From: an uncultured Clostridia bacterium
GTDB lineage: Bacteria; Bacillota; Clostridia; Oscillospirales; Acutalibacteraceae
Assembly (NCBI GenBank): GCA_944384995.1
Contig: CALWVN010000010.1
Coordinates: 1-61,188 of the forward strand
Reading direction: 5' to 3'
DNA: 61,188 bases
Shown: piece by piece, positions 26,705 through 34,665 of the stretch
Layout: every line of letters begins with the position of its first letter
Numbering within the stretch: position 1 is the stretch's first letter
The notes under the pieces: model-generated
Databases searched by the model: none
What the model was told of the DNA's origin: nothing
Seen by the model: only the letters and a program-made list of their open reading frames with translations
Made by a program: the position numbers and the translations under genes

Positions 26705-27679
26705 ATGTTGGAAGTCGTGTTCAGCGAAAGTGCCGCGGGTGCGCTCTCATTCGCCATGCTCGGCGGAGGGTCTTCCGGCGGCGCGGCAAGCGTGATCCTG
26801 TCCCGCCGTGACGGCCGAAAACCAACCAAAGCGGAACTTCGCGAAGCGCAAAAAGAGAGCGAAGAACGCGATCGCCGTGCTTGGGCGCAGGCTGTACCGC
26901 TTGGCGGCAGGCGCGAGGATATCCTGACTTTCCCGCTTTTCTTAAGCGTGGGTGAGATCGACGAAGCGGGCATCGGCGCAAAGCGCGAAGCCGCACTTTC
27001 CCGCCTGATGGGCATTTTTCCGCACATACAAGCGGAAACGACACAGGCGATGCTCAACTCCGCGCGCAAAAGCCTTTCGGCTTTTTTCGAACGTATAAAA
27101 GGCGGCGAACGCGTGCGCGTTTGGACGAGCGACAACCCCGACGACGCCTGCGGGCTTTGCTGGCTTATGGAGCAGATGCGGCTTTTTTCGCTTGCGGAGG
27201 CGGACATAACGCTGGTGCGGCTGCCGCGTTTTTCGGAAGATGAGAATGGGAAGGTGGTTCCCTGTCGCGGCTGGGGCGAGGTCGAGCCGCACAGATGGGG
27301 CGGACTTGCCGCCGCGCACAGCGAACCTTTATCGCCCGGTATGGCGCGCACCATGGCGGGACATTGGCGGGAACTGCAAAAAGAAAACGCACCGCTGCGC
27401 GCGGTGCTTGGCGGCGTGTTGGCAAGCGTTCCCGAAACGCTGTACGACACCTGTATTTTGCAGGAGATCGAAAAAGCGGAAACAGAGTTTCCCCAGGCGC
27501 AGGTCATCGGGTCGGTGATCTTGAACTATCCGTTCGGTCTCAGCGACACATGGATCGCGCTTCGCATGGAACAGTTCATAAAGGAAGGCTTGCTTGAACC
27601 CGTCACCGCCCCGAAACGAGATGACCCGATGTACCACCGCATTTTGCGCAAGTGCAAAGTTGAAAAGGCAAAGCTATAA
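26705..27679 (+). CDS. DUF1835/DUF3658 domain protein
   Basis: A 324-residue protein. The N terminus (MLEVVFSESAAGALSFA) corresponds to the HSD-like start of DUF1835; residues ~80-200 hold the rest of it (VWTSDNPDDACGLCWLMEQM), and the C-terminal ~90 residues have the DUF3658 winged-helix look. Activity is unknown in the family. I chose ATG 26705 (AAAGGGGG upstream) instead of the in-frame extension from 26570. It is followed after 35 bases by ogt on the same strand, so the two may be co-transcribed. Confidence 0.8.
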   Translation: MLEVVFSESAAGALSFAMLGGGSSGGAASVILSRRDGRKPTKAELREAQKESEERDRRAWAQAVPLGGRREDILTFPLFLSVGEIDEAGIGAKREAALSRLMGIFPHIQAETTQAMLNSARKSLSAFFERIKGGERVRVWTSDNPDDACGLCWLMEQMRLFSLAEADITLVRLPRFSEDENGKVVPCRGWGEVEPHRWGGLAAAHSEPLSPGMARTMAGHWRELQKENAPLRAVLGGVLASVPETLYDTCILQEIEKAETEFPQAQVIGSVILNYPFGLSDTWIALRMEQFIKEGLLEPVTAPKRDDPMYHRILRKCKVEKAKL

Positions 27680-27714
27680 AGATACGCAAAGCAGATTTTA
27701 CACGGAGGTATGCC

Positions 27715-28248
27715 ATGCAGTATATCAGCCGTTATGCGTCCCCTTTGGGCAGCGCCCTTTTGGCGGCGGATGATATCGGCCTCGTCGGGCTGTGGTTCGA
27801 GGGGCAGAAATATTTTGCACACGGACTTGCCAAAACGCACGAAGAAAAAGAGATCCCGCTGTTTGCAACCGCGAAACGCTGGCTCGATATTTATTTTTCG
27901 GGGCAGAAGCCGCAGTTTACCGTGCCGCTGCATTTCATCGGGAGCGCCTTTCAGAAAGAGGTGTGGGCGCTGCTTTGCACGATCCCCTACGGGCAGACGA
28001 CAACATACGGCGCGCTCGCAAAGCGGCTTGCCGAGCAAAAAGGCCTGCCGCACATGTCCGCACAGGCGGTCGGCGGCGCGGTCGGACACAACGAGATCTC
28101 TGTGATCGTCCCCTGCCACCGGGTCGTCGGCGCAAACGGCAGCTTGACCGGCTATGCGGGCGGGATCGATAAAAAAGCGGAGCTGCTGCGTTTGGAAAAG
28201 ACGGATATGCGTAAGTTCTTTATACCGAAAAAGGGCAGCGCGCTGTGA
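27715..28248 (+). CDS. ogt: Methylated-DNA--protein-cysteine methyltransferase
   Basis: A 177-residue O6-alkylguanine repair protein. The suicide cysteine is in VPCHRVVG; the DNA-binding helix region is FQKEVWALLCTIPYG-TTTYG. It removes alkyl groups from O6-guanine by moving them to itself (EC 2.1.1.63). The N-terminal part is the short ribonuclease-like domain of Ogt, without the Ada AraC domain. GGAGG precedes the start. Confidence 0.93.
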   Translation: MQYISRYASPLGSALLAADDIGLVGLWFEGQKYFAHGLAKTHEEKEIPLFATAKRWLDIYFSGQKPQFTVPLHFIGSAFQKEVWALLCTIPYGQTTTYGALAKRLAEQKGLPHMSAQAVGGAVGHNEISVIVPCHRVVGANGSLTGYAGGIDKKAELLRLEKTDMRKFFIPKKGSAL

Positions 28249-28330
28249 GATCGGTAAGCGGAGAAAATCTCTTCTGTTTCCTTATGCAGACTGTGCAAAA
28301 CAGTATGGTTGAATACGGTAAAGTAAAGCG

Positions 28331-28355
28331 CGGGAAAGCCGTTTCGGCTTTCCCG
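28331..28355 (+). terminator. Terminator after ogt
   Basis: CGGGAAAGCCG (28331-28341) and CGGCTTTCCCG (28345-28355), perfect, followed by CCCTTTTG. Confidence 0.75.
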
Positions 28356-28378
28356 CCCTTTTGCGCGCACACGGCGCG

Positions 28379-28407
28379 TTGACGGGGGAGAAACGTCGTG
28401 ATACAAT
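28379..28407 (+). promoter_or_regulatory. Promoter of the iron-sulfur flavoprotein gene
   Basis: TTGACG (28379-28384), 17-base spacer, TACAAT (28402-28407). Confidence 0.65.
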
Positions 28408-28484
28408 AGAATATATCCGCCGCTCATGCGCGATGCAGAAAACGTACGGGCGGCGTAACCGGAACTTGGAAAGGAAGCATCGAT

Positions 28485-29102
28485 ATGAAGGTTTTGATGA
28501 TCAACGGCAGTCCGCGTGCTAAGGGTAACACGGCGATCGCACTTGCGGAAATGGAAAAAATCTTTGTTTCCGAGGGCGTCGAGGTCGAGACGGTGCGCGT
28601 CGGCAGCTTGGATGTGCGCGGCTGCATCGCCTGCGGTACCTGCGCAAAACGCGGCAAATGTGTGTTTGACGACGTTGTCAATGAACTTGCGCCGAAGTTT
28701 GAGGCATGCGACGGGCTGGTGATCGCCTCGCCCGTGTATTATGCCTCCGCGAATGCGACGCTTATCGCGGTTTTGGACCGCCTGTTTTACAGCACCCCGT
28801 TCGACAAGTCCATGAAGGTGGGCGCAAGCGTCGTGGCGGCGCGCCGCGGCGGGCTTTCGGCGACGTTTGACGAGCTGAACAAGTATTTCACCATAAGCGG
28901 CATGCCCGTCGCGTCCGGGCAGTATTGGAACAGCGTCCACGGCAGAGAGGCAGGCGAAGCCGCCGAGGACGCGGAGGGCTTGCAGGGTATGCGCACGCTC
29001 GCGCGCAACATGACGTTTTTGATGAAAAGCATCGCGCTCGGCAAGGAAAAGTACGGTATGCCCGAAAAGGAACCGTTCATCCGCACAAATTTCATTCGCT
29101 GA
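28485..29102 (+). CDS. Flavodoxin-like NAD(P)H reductase / iron-sulfur flavoprotein
   Basis: A 205-residue flavoprotein. MKVLMINGSPRAKGNT is the FMN-binding loop of the NADPH-dependent FMN reductase family. CIACGTCAKRGKCVFDD (residues ~46-62) is the compact cysteine cluster of iron-sulfur flavoproteins. It would act in electron transfer or in quinone or nitro reduction. It is monocistronic, with its own promoter and terminator (29121-29141). Confidence 0.85.
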   Translation: MKVLMINGSPRAKGNTAIALAEMEKIFVSEGVEVETVRVGSLDVRGCIACGTCAKRGKCVFDDVVNELAPKFEACDGLVIASPVYYASANATLIAVLDRLFYSTPFDKSMKVGASVVAARRGGLSATFDELNKYFTISGMPVASGQYWNSVHGREAGEAAEDAEGLQGMRTLARNMTFLMKSIALGKEKYGMPEKEPFIRTNFIR

Positions 29103-29120
29103 AGGGCATAACTGAAACGA

Positions 29121-29141
29121 CCTCGGGCAATTTGCCCGAGG
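29121..29141. terminator. Bidirectional terminator between the flavoprotein and the sirtuin gene
   Basis: CCTCGGGCAA and TTGCCCGAGG with a one-base centre (four bases effective loop), followed by TTGCTTTTT. Confidence 0.7.
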
Positions 29142-29160
29142 CCGTTGCTTTTTACGGCGT

Positions 29161-30027
29161 TCACAGCTTGCGCAAAACTTCCGCAATGTCCGCGTCGATG
29201 CAGATCGCCTGTCTTTCAATATCCCTCGGGCAGGCCGCATTTCCCGCATTGATACAGGCGTACACTGCCCTAGGATTTTGCTTTGTCATCTGCCAAAAGG
29301 GAAATTTGATGATGACCGGGGTGTTGTAGCCCACACCGAGTTCTAAAAACAGGATATACTGCCCGCCGCGCGTGCGCAGAAAATCGGCGTAGCGTTCCGA
29401 AGCCTGATGCCAGCCCTCGTCTTCCACGAATTTTTCGTCGGCGCGCAGGTTCATCGTCAGCGGTCTGCCGCAGTGCGGGCAGACGGGGAGCAGGTCGGCG
29501 GGCACACGCATATTGCTTTCACTTTCCCGCATTGCCCGCACGACCGCCTCGTTGTCATACGTCTCGCTGCGGCACGGCCCGCTGCACTGCCAAAGCCCAT
29601 AATCACCCTGCGTGTAAAACAGACGCTTTTTATCAAAGCCCGCTTTCTGAAAGCAGTGGTCCACGTTTGTCGTCAGCACGAAATAGTCCTTGTCCTGCAA
29701 GAGCCGCAAAAGATCGCTGTATACAGGCTTCGGCGCGTCTTGGTAGCGGTTGATCATAATGAACCGGCTCCAATACGCCCAATATTCCTCGCGCGTGGGG
29801 AAGGGGTAGAACCCGCCCGAATACATGTCGTGAAAGCCGTATTTTGCCTCAAAATCGGAAAAATATCGCTTGAAGCGTTCGCCGCCGTAGGTAAACCCCG
29901 CCGCGGACGAAAGTCCTGCCCCCGCGCCGACAATCACGACGTCCGCCTGCGCAAGCACTGCTTGCAGCTTCTCAATCTGCGCCGAGTAATCCTTTGTAGA
30001 GGCTTTGATCGGATTCTTGGAATACAT
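29161..30027 (-). CDS. SirTM-type sirtuin (probable protein ADP-ribosyltransferase)
   Basis: A 288-residue Sir2-fold protein. NAD-binding GAGAGLSSAAGFTYGG (~37-52), TTNVDHCF, and two zinc pairs (CSGPC and CPHC) are clear. The catalytic HG of classical deacetylases is replaced by QGDYG (TQGDYGLW). This Gln change, together with linkage to a macrodomain, is the mark of the M-class sirtuins (SirTM) that ADP-ribosylate a lipoyl-carrier protein in staphylococci and streptococci. Its start (GGAGG upstream) lies 56 bases inside the macrodomain gene, so the two are translationally coupled. The carrier (GcvH-L) and lipoate ligase genes of the known operons are not in this window. Confidence 0.85.
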   Translation of the reverse strand: MYSKNPIKASTKDYSAQIEKLQAVLAQADVVIVGAGAGLSSAAGFTYGGERFKRYFSDFEAKYGFHDMYSGGFYPFPTREEYWAYWSRFIMINRYQDAPKPVYSDLLRLLQDKDYFVLTTNVDHCFQKAGFDKKRLFYTQGDYGLWQCSGPCRSETYDNEAVVRAMRESESNMRVPADLLPVCPHCGRPLTMNLRADEKFVEDEGWHQASERYADFLRTRGGQYILFLELGVGYNTPVIIKFPFWQMTKQNPRAVYACINAGNAACPRDIERQAICIDADIAEVLRKL

Positions 30028-30751
30028 TGAAGATCACCTCCGTTTGGGTCTTCGTCTGTGCGCGGTATTCCCGCACCGTTTGCACGGCGATCTGCGCCGC
30101 CCGAGCGGGTGGGAAGCCGAATTCGCCCGTGGAAATACAGCAGAACGCGATGCTTTCTACATGGTTCTTTTCCGCTAAGTGGAGACAGGAACGGTAGCAG
30201 TCGGCGAGCTGTGTGCATTCGCGCGCGGTCAGTTTACCGCGCACAATGGGTCCGACGGTGTGTAGAATATACCGGCTCGGCAGGTTGAACGCCGGCGTGA
30301 TTTTGGCGTTACTGATTTCCTCCTCGTGCCCCTGTTGCCGCATAAGTTTGGCGCACGCCAGCCGCAGCTGTACGCCCGAAAAGGTATGGATGGCGTTGTC
30401 GATGCACCCATGACCGGGAACGAAGCACCCGAGCATGCGGCTGTTTGCCGCGTTGACGATCGCGTCGCAGCGCAGCGTCGTAATATCGCCGCGCCAAAGA
30501 TAGATGCCGTCCTCCACGGGAGTCAGGTCGCGAAGATCTGTAATACCCTTTTGTCGGATCTCTGCTTGCAGATACGCATCCTGTACGTCTAAAAAATCTT
30601 TGCCGACCGGCTTCGGTATACGGATATTGAAAAGCGCGCGCAAAAGCTGCTTTTGGCTCTTTTCGTCGGTCGGGATGTCCGCGTCCGCATATTGCGGTCG
30701 CTCTTTCAGCAGTTCCTGTATTAAGAAAATGCGTCTTTGTGCTTGTGTCAT
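29972..30751 (-). CDS. Zinc-containing macrodomain ADP-ribosyl hydrolase
   Basis: A 259-residue macrodomain protein. An N-terminal helical part (1-75) precedes the macrodomain (~80-259). AIVNAANSRML is the ADP-ribose pocket; GCFVPGHGCIDN has the Cys-His-Cys zinc site of the Zn-macro subfamily; STGEFGFPPARAA is the second binding loop. The family removes ADP-ribose from proteins modified by SirTM. I prefer ATG 30751 (GGGGGA upstream); 30766 has no ribosome site. The downstream sirtuin gene overlaps its 3' end. Confidence 0.87.
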   Translation of the reverse strand: MTQAQRRIFLIQELLKERPQYADADIPTDEKSQKQLLRALFNIRIPKPVGKDFLDVQDAYLQAEIRQKGITDLRDLTPVEDGIYLWRGDITTLRCDAIVNAANSRMLGCFVPGHGCIDNAIHTFSGVQLRLACAKLMRQQGHEEEISNAKITPAFNLPSRYILHTVGPIVRGKLTARECTQLADCYRSCLHLAEKNHVESIAFCCISTGEFGFPPARAAQIAVQTVREYRAQTKTQTEVIFNVFQESDQSLYKGLLGAD

Positions 30752-30841
30752 TCTGCTTTCCCCCATAGGGCTGGGCTGTGTGTATCGCCGCTGTAATATT
30801 TTTCGTGTATTGCCGAACGCACATCTTTTACACCGAGCAAA

Positions 30842-30870
30842 ACCGGAGCTGCCCCTTTGACAGCCCCGGT
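30842..30870 (-). terminator. Terminator between the MBL-like gene and the macrodomain gene
   Basis: ACCGG-a-GCTG (30842 on) pairs with CAGC-c-CCGGT to 30870; reading leftwards TTTTG follows. Confidence 0.55.
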
Positions 30871-30878
30871 ACGTATCT

Positions 30879-31670
30879 TTAAGCGAAGAAGAAGCCTGCC
30901 GTCATATCCAGATAATTCCGGCCGCTGTACTGCGGATACTGCCTGCCGACCTCGGCTTTAAAAGCGTCGGCGTCTTGGCATGTCGCCGCAATGCGCTTCA
31001 GATTTTCAAGATATGCGATCTTGGTTTCGGCGTCTTTTAAATCCTCGGGCGTGTAGTGGGAGGTCAGGATCAGATCATAGCCTTTTTCGATATAGCTTTT
31101 CAACTCTGTGATCATCGCGTCGGCGTGCCCGGTGCCCGCTACGATGGAGTGGCAGTCATGCCCGAGCATATGGGTGTAAACGGCGTTGATCTCGGGGATC
31201 TCGATGTCAAAGGCCTCGGCGGTCTGCTTGATGATAAAGTCGATGCCGCCGATGGTCACCTTGCCCTCGCCGATCACATGCGTAATCTTGTGCACAGAGC
31301 TGTCGAAGATCTCGCCGAACGCACCGGTGAACTGATCGATCAGCGCCTTGCCGCCGCCGTTTTCGGAATACGCCGCGGCGTTCTGCGTGGCATACTTCGG
31401 TACATCGGGCAGGAAGGTAGCCCCCGCACCGTGATACGCGATGAGCATGCCCGCGACCTCGACATCCTTCAGATATTCGGTAAGCTCTTGGTTGTTATCG
31501 AAGAAGCAGGGCGACTCGATGATGACCGCTTTGCCGTCCTTTTCCACGATGAATACCTCGTCGTCGATAAAATCATTGGTCTTGTAAGCGTGCAGACGAA
31601 CGGTGCCGAAATCGTAAATGTGCATTTCGCCTTTTGCAAGCTTGACTGCCTTATACGTGTTTTTATTCAT
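30879..31670 (-). CDS. MBL-fold-like protein lacking the canonical metal-binding motif
   Basis: A 263-residue protein. The start HIYDFGTVRLHAYKTNDFIDDEVFIVEKDGKAVIIE and the order of strands recall the metallo-beta-lactamase fold. The place of the HxHxDH motif reads AYHGAGATFL, so the usual two-metal site is missing; HMLGHDCHS and TSHYTPED keep other histidines. It may bind a different cofactor or be non-catalytic. AGGAGG precedes the start. It is divergent from an HxlR regulator, which often controls its neighbour, with possible sites between. Confidence 0.62.
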   Translation of the reverse strand: MNKNTYKAVKLAKGEMHIYDFGTVRLHAYKTNDFIDDEVFIVEKDGKAVIIESPCFFDNNQELTEYLKDVEVAGMLIAYHGAGATFLPDVPKYATQNAAAYSENGGGKALIDQFTGAFGEIFDSSVHKITHVIGEGKVTIGGIDFIIKQTAEAFDIEIPEINAVYTHMLGHDCHSIVAGTGHADAMITELKSYIEKGYDLILTSHYTPEDLKDAETKIAYLENLKRIAATCQDADAFKAEVGRQYPQYSGRNYLDMTAGFFFA

Positions 31671-31750
31671 GGTGAATTCCTCCTGAAAATTTCATGCGTC
31701 TGTGGTGGCTTTTCGACTGCGGAGCGGCCGTCTCCGCAGCTCTTGTCTTG

Positions 31751-31779
31751 ATTATATGCAGACCGGTTTTCAATGTAAA
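31751..31779 (-). promoter_or_regulatory. Promoter of the MBL-like gene
   Basis: Reading leftwards, TTTACA (31779-31774), 17-base spacer, TATAAT (31756-31751). Direct repeats GTAAGCAC (31780-31787) and GTAGGCAC (31799-31806) lie directly upstream of the -35 box, 19 bases apart. Confidence 0.65.
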
Positions 31780-31806
31780 GTAAGCACTTTTTTGTTGTGT
31801 AGGCAC
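31780..31806. promoter_or_regulatory. Candidate HxlR operator (two direct half-sites)
   Basis: GTAAGCAC and GTAGGCAC, in the same direction, start 19 bases apart between the two divergent promoters. HxlR regulators bind as dimers near such promoters; the assignment here is inferred. The rest of the 327-base gap (31671-31997) is A/T-rich; an imperfect repeat GAAAC(T/G)ATTG occurs near 31812 and 31842. Confidence 0.35.
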
Positions 31807-31921
31807 CAAAAAGAAACTATTGGGCGGTTACCAAGAGGAAACGATTGCGAAAAATCGGGGGAAATCCGGCTTTTTGCGCTGAAAAAATTTTTATAAAATT
31901 TTTTTGTTTCTTCTTGAAATC

Positions 31922-31950
31922 TTGACGATAAATCGACCGTATGGTAAAAT
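31922..31950 (+). promoter_or_regulatory. Promoter of the HxlR gene
   Basis: TTGACG (31922-31927), 17-base spacer, TAAAAT (31945-31950). Confidence 0.6.
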
Positions 31951-31997
31951 CAGCGTGCTAGTTACAATAAGAAACAATCAGATGGAAGGCGTAAAAC

Positions 31998-32327
31998 ATG
32001 CAAGAAGCAAAGAAAGAACTGCCCGCCTGCCCGGTGGAGACGACGCTGACACTTATCGGCGACAAGTGGAAGGTGCTGATCCTGCGGGATCTTTTGCCGG
32101 GAACCAAGCGTTTTGGAGAACTGAAAAAGTCGATCGGCAGCGTAAGCCAAAAGGTGCTGACCGCACAGCTTCGGGATATGGAGGCGAACGGGCTTGTGCA
32201 CCGCGAGGTTTTCGCGGAGGTGCCGCCGCGCGTGGAATACTCCTTAACCGATCTCGGCAAAAGCCTGAAACCCATTCTGGACGCGATGAAGGACTGGGGA
32301 GAAGAGTACAAGGCTTCGCAAAACTGA
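31998..32327 (+). CDS. HxlR-family transcriptional regulator
   Basis: A 109-residue winged-helix regulator. The opening CPVETTLTLIGDKWKVLILRDLL is the HxlR signature with the conserved Cys near residue 11 that can sense thiol or electrophile stress in some members. The recognition helix region is VSQKVLTAQLRDME. It is divergent from the MBL-like gene, its most likely target. GGAAGG precedes the start. Confidence 0.92.
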   Translation: MQEAKKELPACPVETTLTLIGDKWKVLILRDLLPGTKRFGELKKSIGSVSQKVLTAQLRDMEANGLVHREVFAEVPPRVEYSLTDLGKSLKPILDAMKDWGEEYKASQN

Positions 32328-32328
32328 A

Positions 32329-32363
32329 AACAGCGGGTATCCGTTTTTCGGATACCCGCTGTT
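32329..32363. terminator. Bidirectional terminator
   Basis: Perfect 15-bp stem AACAGCGGGTATCCG (32329-32343) with 32349-32363 and a T5 loop, serving hxlR and the convergent GH2 gene. Confidence 0.8.
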
Positions 32364-32376
32364 CCTTTGCAAGCCG

Positions 32377-34662
32377 TTAATTTGCTTTCGGCTTTTTGAT
32401 TTTATTTAAGGACTTATTCAGATCCAAAATCTGCTCTTTCGTGAATTTGCCGCCGAGCATCGCGAACACGCGCTTTACGGTAAAGCCCTTTGCCATGTCG
32501 AACATCGTGCGGTTGAGCGTAAAGCCCGAAACGGAACGGACTTTGGAATTTACGCCTTTTTTCTTTTCTTTGGGCTTTTGCTCAGAATCACCTTTCAGCC
32601 CGGACAGCAGCACCTTTGCAAATTTCAGCATAAACAGCTTGCCGCGGGCGGTAGAAAGGATGCTCCCGATGGTGTCGTTGACGGAAAAATACCCCTCCGG
32701 CGTTGTGATCTCAAACCAGTTGATGACCCCGCCTGCTTCTTTCATGCGGTAGCTTTCGTCGAACTGCTCGACCTTTTGAAGCTTTGCTTCATCCGTGCTT
32801 TCGCCCGCCTTTGCGACGAGCACCGTTTCACCTTCGTTTTGCACATTGAAATAGAAGAACGGGTATTTGCCCTTTTGCTGTACGCCGACGCTCTTGCCGT
32901 TGGCAAACAGCTCTACTTCGTCGCGGTTGGAATACACCGTGACCTTGGCCACATCTTCCGCGCGCCGCACATACCGCTTGCCGCAGATGTGCACGAACGG
33001 TTCGTTGGAGAGCCATGCCTTGTAGGCGTAAAAGCTGTCTTTTTTGTATTTGCGGTCAAAGGTCACAAGCCCCTTGTGGTTCATGCCGTTTTCACCGCCT
33101 TCGGCTCTGGCATCGGCGGCAAAGTCAAACATATTCCAAACATGCGTTGCCCAAAGGTAGGGGCGGTCTATGATCTGCTTGATGAGTTCTTCGTGGTAAT
33201 ACGCCTGATACTCCTCGGTATAATCCCCCTGCACGGGCTCTGAGGTATGCCAGTCGAGCGCCTCGCAGCCGTATTCGCTGATGCCGATGGCGCGGTTCGG
33301 GTATTTTTTGTGGAAGCGGTCGAACCACGGTCCGTACATATCGACCGTCCCGCCGTACCAGCCGAAGTAGTGGTTGTAGGAGACGATATCCGTCATGTGC
33401 ACATACGCTTCGTCCATGCCGCACATCGTCAGCACCGCGAGCGTGGTGGGGCGGGTTTTATCTAAGCTGTGCGCCAAGTCGTTGAGCATTTTGTGATTGT
33501 CTAAAAGCCCTTTATCCGCCGCGCCGTGCATTGTGATCTCGTTGGAAAGGCCCCATGTCACGATGCAGGGATGGTTGTAGTTCTGGCAGATGAGCTCCGT
33601 TAGCTGCGTTTTGGTGTTTTCCACGCCGTTCGGCAGGTGCTGCGAGATATACGGGATCTCTGCCCAAACGACCAGCCCGCGTTCGTCGCACAGGTCATAA
33701 AACGCCTGCGCGTGCTGGTAGTGGGCAAGCCGAATCGTGTTCGCGCCCATTTCGCAGATGAGGTCTATATCCTCTTTATGATGTTCCGACTTCAGCGCAT
33801 TGCCGATGCCGGGCCGGTCCTGATGGCGCGAAACGCCGCGAAGGGGATAGGGCTTGCCGTTTAAGAAAAAGCCCTCCTGTGCATCCATGCGGAAGCTACG
33901 GCAGCCGAAACGCGCGGAGACCTCGTCCTGTGCCTCCCCGCCGAGCAAAAGCGTTGCGCGCAGGGTATAGAGATAGGGGTCGCGCATGCCGTCCCACAGG
34001 TGCGCGTTTGTAAGGCGCATCGTTGTTTCCGTGTTGTCCGACGGCACCTCCGCCGTCAGCACGGTTTCGCCGTCTGCGAGGATCTCATAGCGAATGCCGC
34101 ACGGCGTTTTGCACTGCACAAACGTCTTGACCGTAACGGCGCAGTCCTTCTCCTCCATAACGGGGGTGACCATCAGGCCCGGCGCACCGTTCCACAGCAG
34201 GTCAAAATGGTTTTCAGGCACGCCGATGAGCGTTACGTCGCGGTAAATGCCGCCGTAAAACGTGAAGTCCGCCATTTGCGGATATACGTGGTCGTTCGGC
34301 GCGTTGTCCGCGACCACTGCCAGCAGATTTTCTTCGAGCACTTCGGGCAGGCGCGCACGAAAAGTCGAATATCCGCCGTCGTGCGCCGCGATCTTTTCGC
34401 CGTTCCAATAGATCTCGGCGGACGAGTTCACGCCGTCAAATTGAATATAGCGCTCTGCACCTTCGGGCAAGTCCGAAGCGGCAAGGGACTTGACAAAACA
34501 GCCCTTCCCGCGGAAATAGTCGTTGCCGCCGTCCTGCCCGTCAGAACCGTTCCAGGTGTACGGCAGGTCGAGTGCCTCGAAGTCCGTAAGCATCATGTCG
34601 GGCGAGTAATCCGCATCCTTTTTGAACAGCCAGCCCTGATCGATAAGCTTTGTATTGCGCAT
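32377..34662 (-). CDS. Glycoside hydrolase family 2 (beta-galactosidase type) with C-terminal extension
   Basis: A 761-residue GH2 enzyme: jelly-roll domain to ~170, Ig-like to ~275, TIM barrel to ~560 and a further Ig-like domain (VTVYSNRDEVELFANGKSVG) to ~640. Acid/base E375 is in LSNEITMHG and the nucleophile E463 in GISEYGCEA. RGVSRHQDRPG is typical of beta-galactosidases. The last ~100 residues are Lys-rich (KPKEKKKGV, LNKIKKPKAN), not part of known GH2 domains. No signal peptide. It follows a GPH transporter gene by three bases, so imported oligosaccharide is cut inside the cell. Confidence 0.9.
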   Translation of the reverse strand: MRNTKLIDQGWLFKKDADYSPDMMLTDFEALDLPYTWNGSDGQDGGNDYFRGKGCFVKSLAASDLPEGAERYIQFDGVNSSAEIYWNGEKIAAHDGGYSTFRARLPEVLEENLLAVVADNAPNDHVYPQMADFTFYGGIYRDVTLIGVPENHFDLLWNGAPGLMVTPVMEEKDCAVTVKTFVQCKTPCGIRYEILADGETVLTAEVPSDNTETTMRLTNAHLWDGMRDPYLYTLRATLLLGGEAQDEVSARFGCRSFRMDAQEGFFLNGKPYPLRGVSRHQDRPGIGNALKSEHHKEDIDLICEMGANTIRLAHYQHAQAFYDLCDERGLVVWAEIPYISQHLPNGVENTKTQLTELICQNYNHPCIVTWGLSNEITMHGAADKGLLDNHKMLNDLAHSLDKTRPTTLAVLTMCGMDEAYVHMTDIVSYNHYFGWYGGTVDMYGPWFDRFHKKYPNRAIGISEYGCEALDWHTSEPVQGDYTEEYQAYYHEELIKQIIDRPYLWATHVWNMFDFAADARAEGGENGMNHKGLVTFDRKYKKDSFYAYKAWLSNEPFVHICGKRYVRRAEDVAKVTVYSNRDEVELFANGKSVGVQQKGKYPFFYFNVQNEGETVLVAKAGESTDEAKLQKVEQFDESYRMKEAGGVINWFEITTPEGYFSVNDTIGSILSTARGKLFMLKFAKVLLSGLKGDSEQKPKEKKKGVNSKVRSVSGFTLNRTMFDMAKGFTVKRVFAMLGGKFTKEQILDLNKSLNKIKKPKAN

Positions 34663-34665
34663 AAG

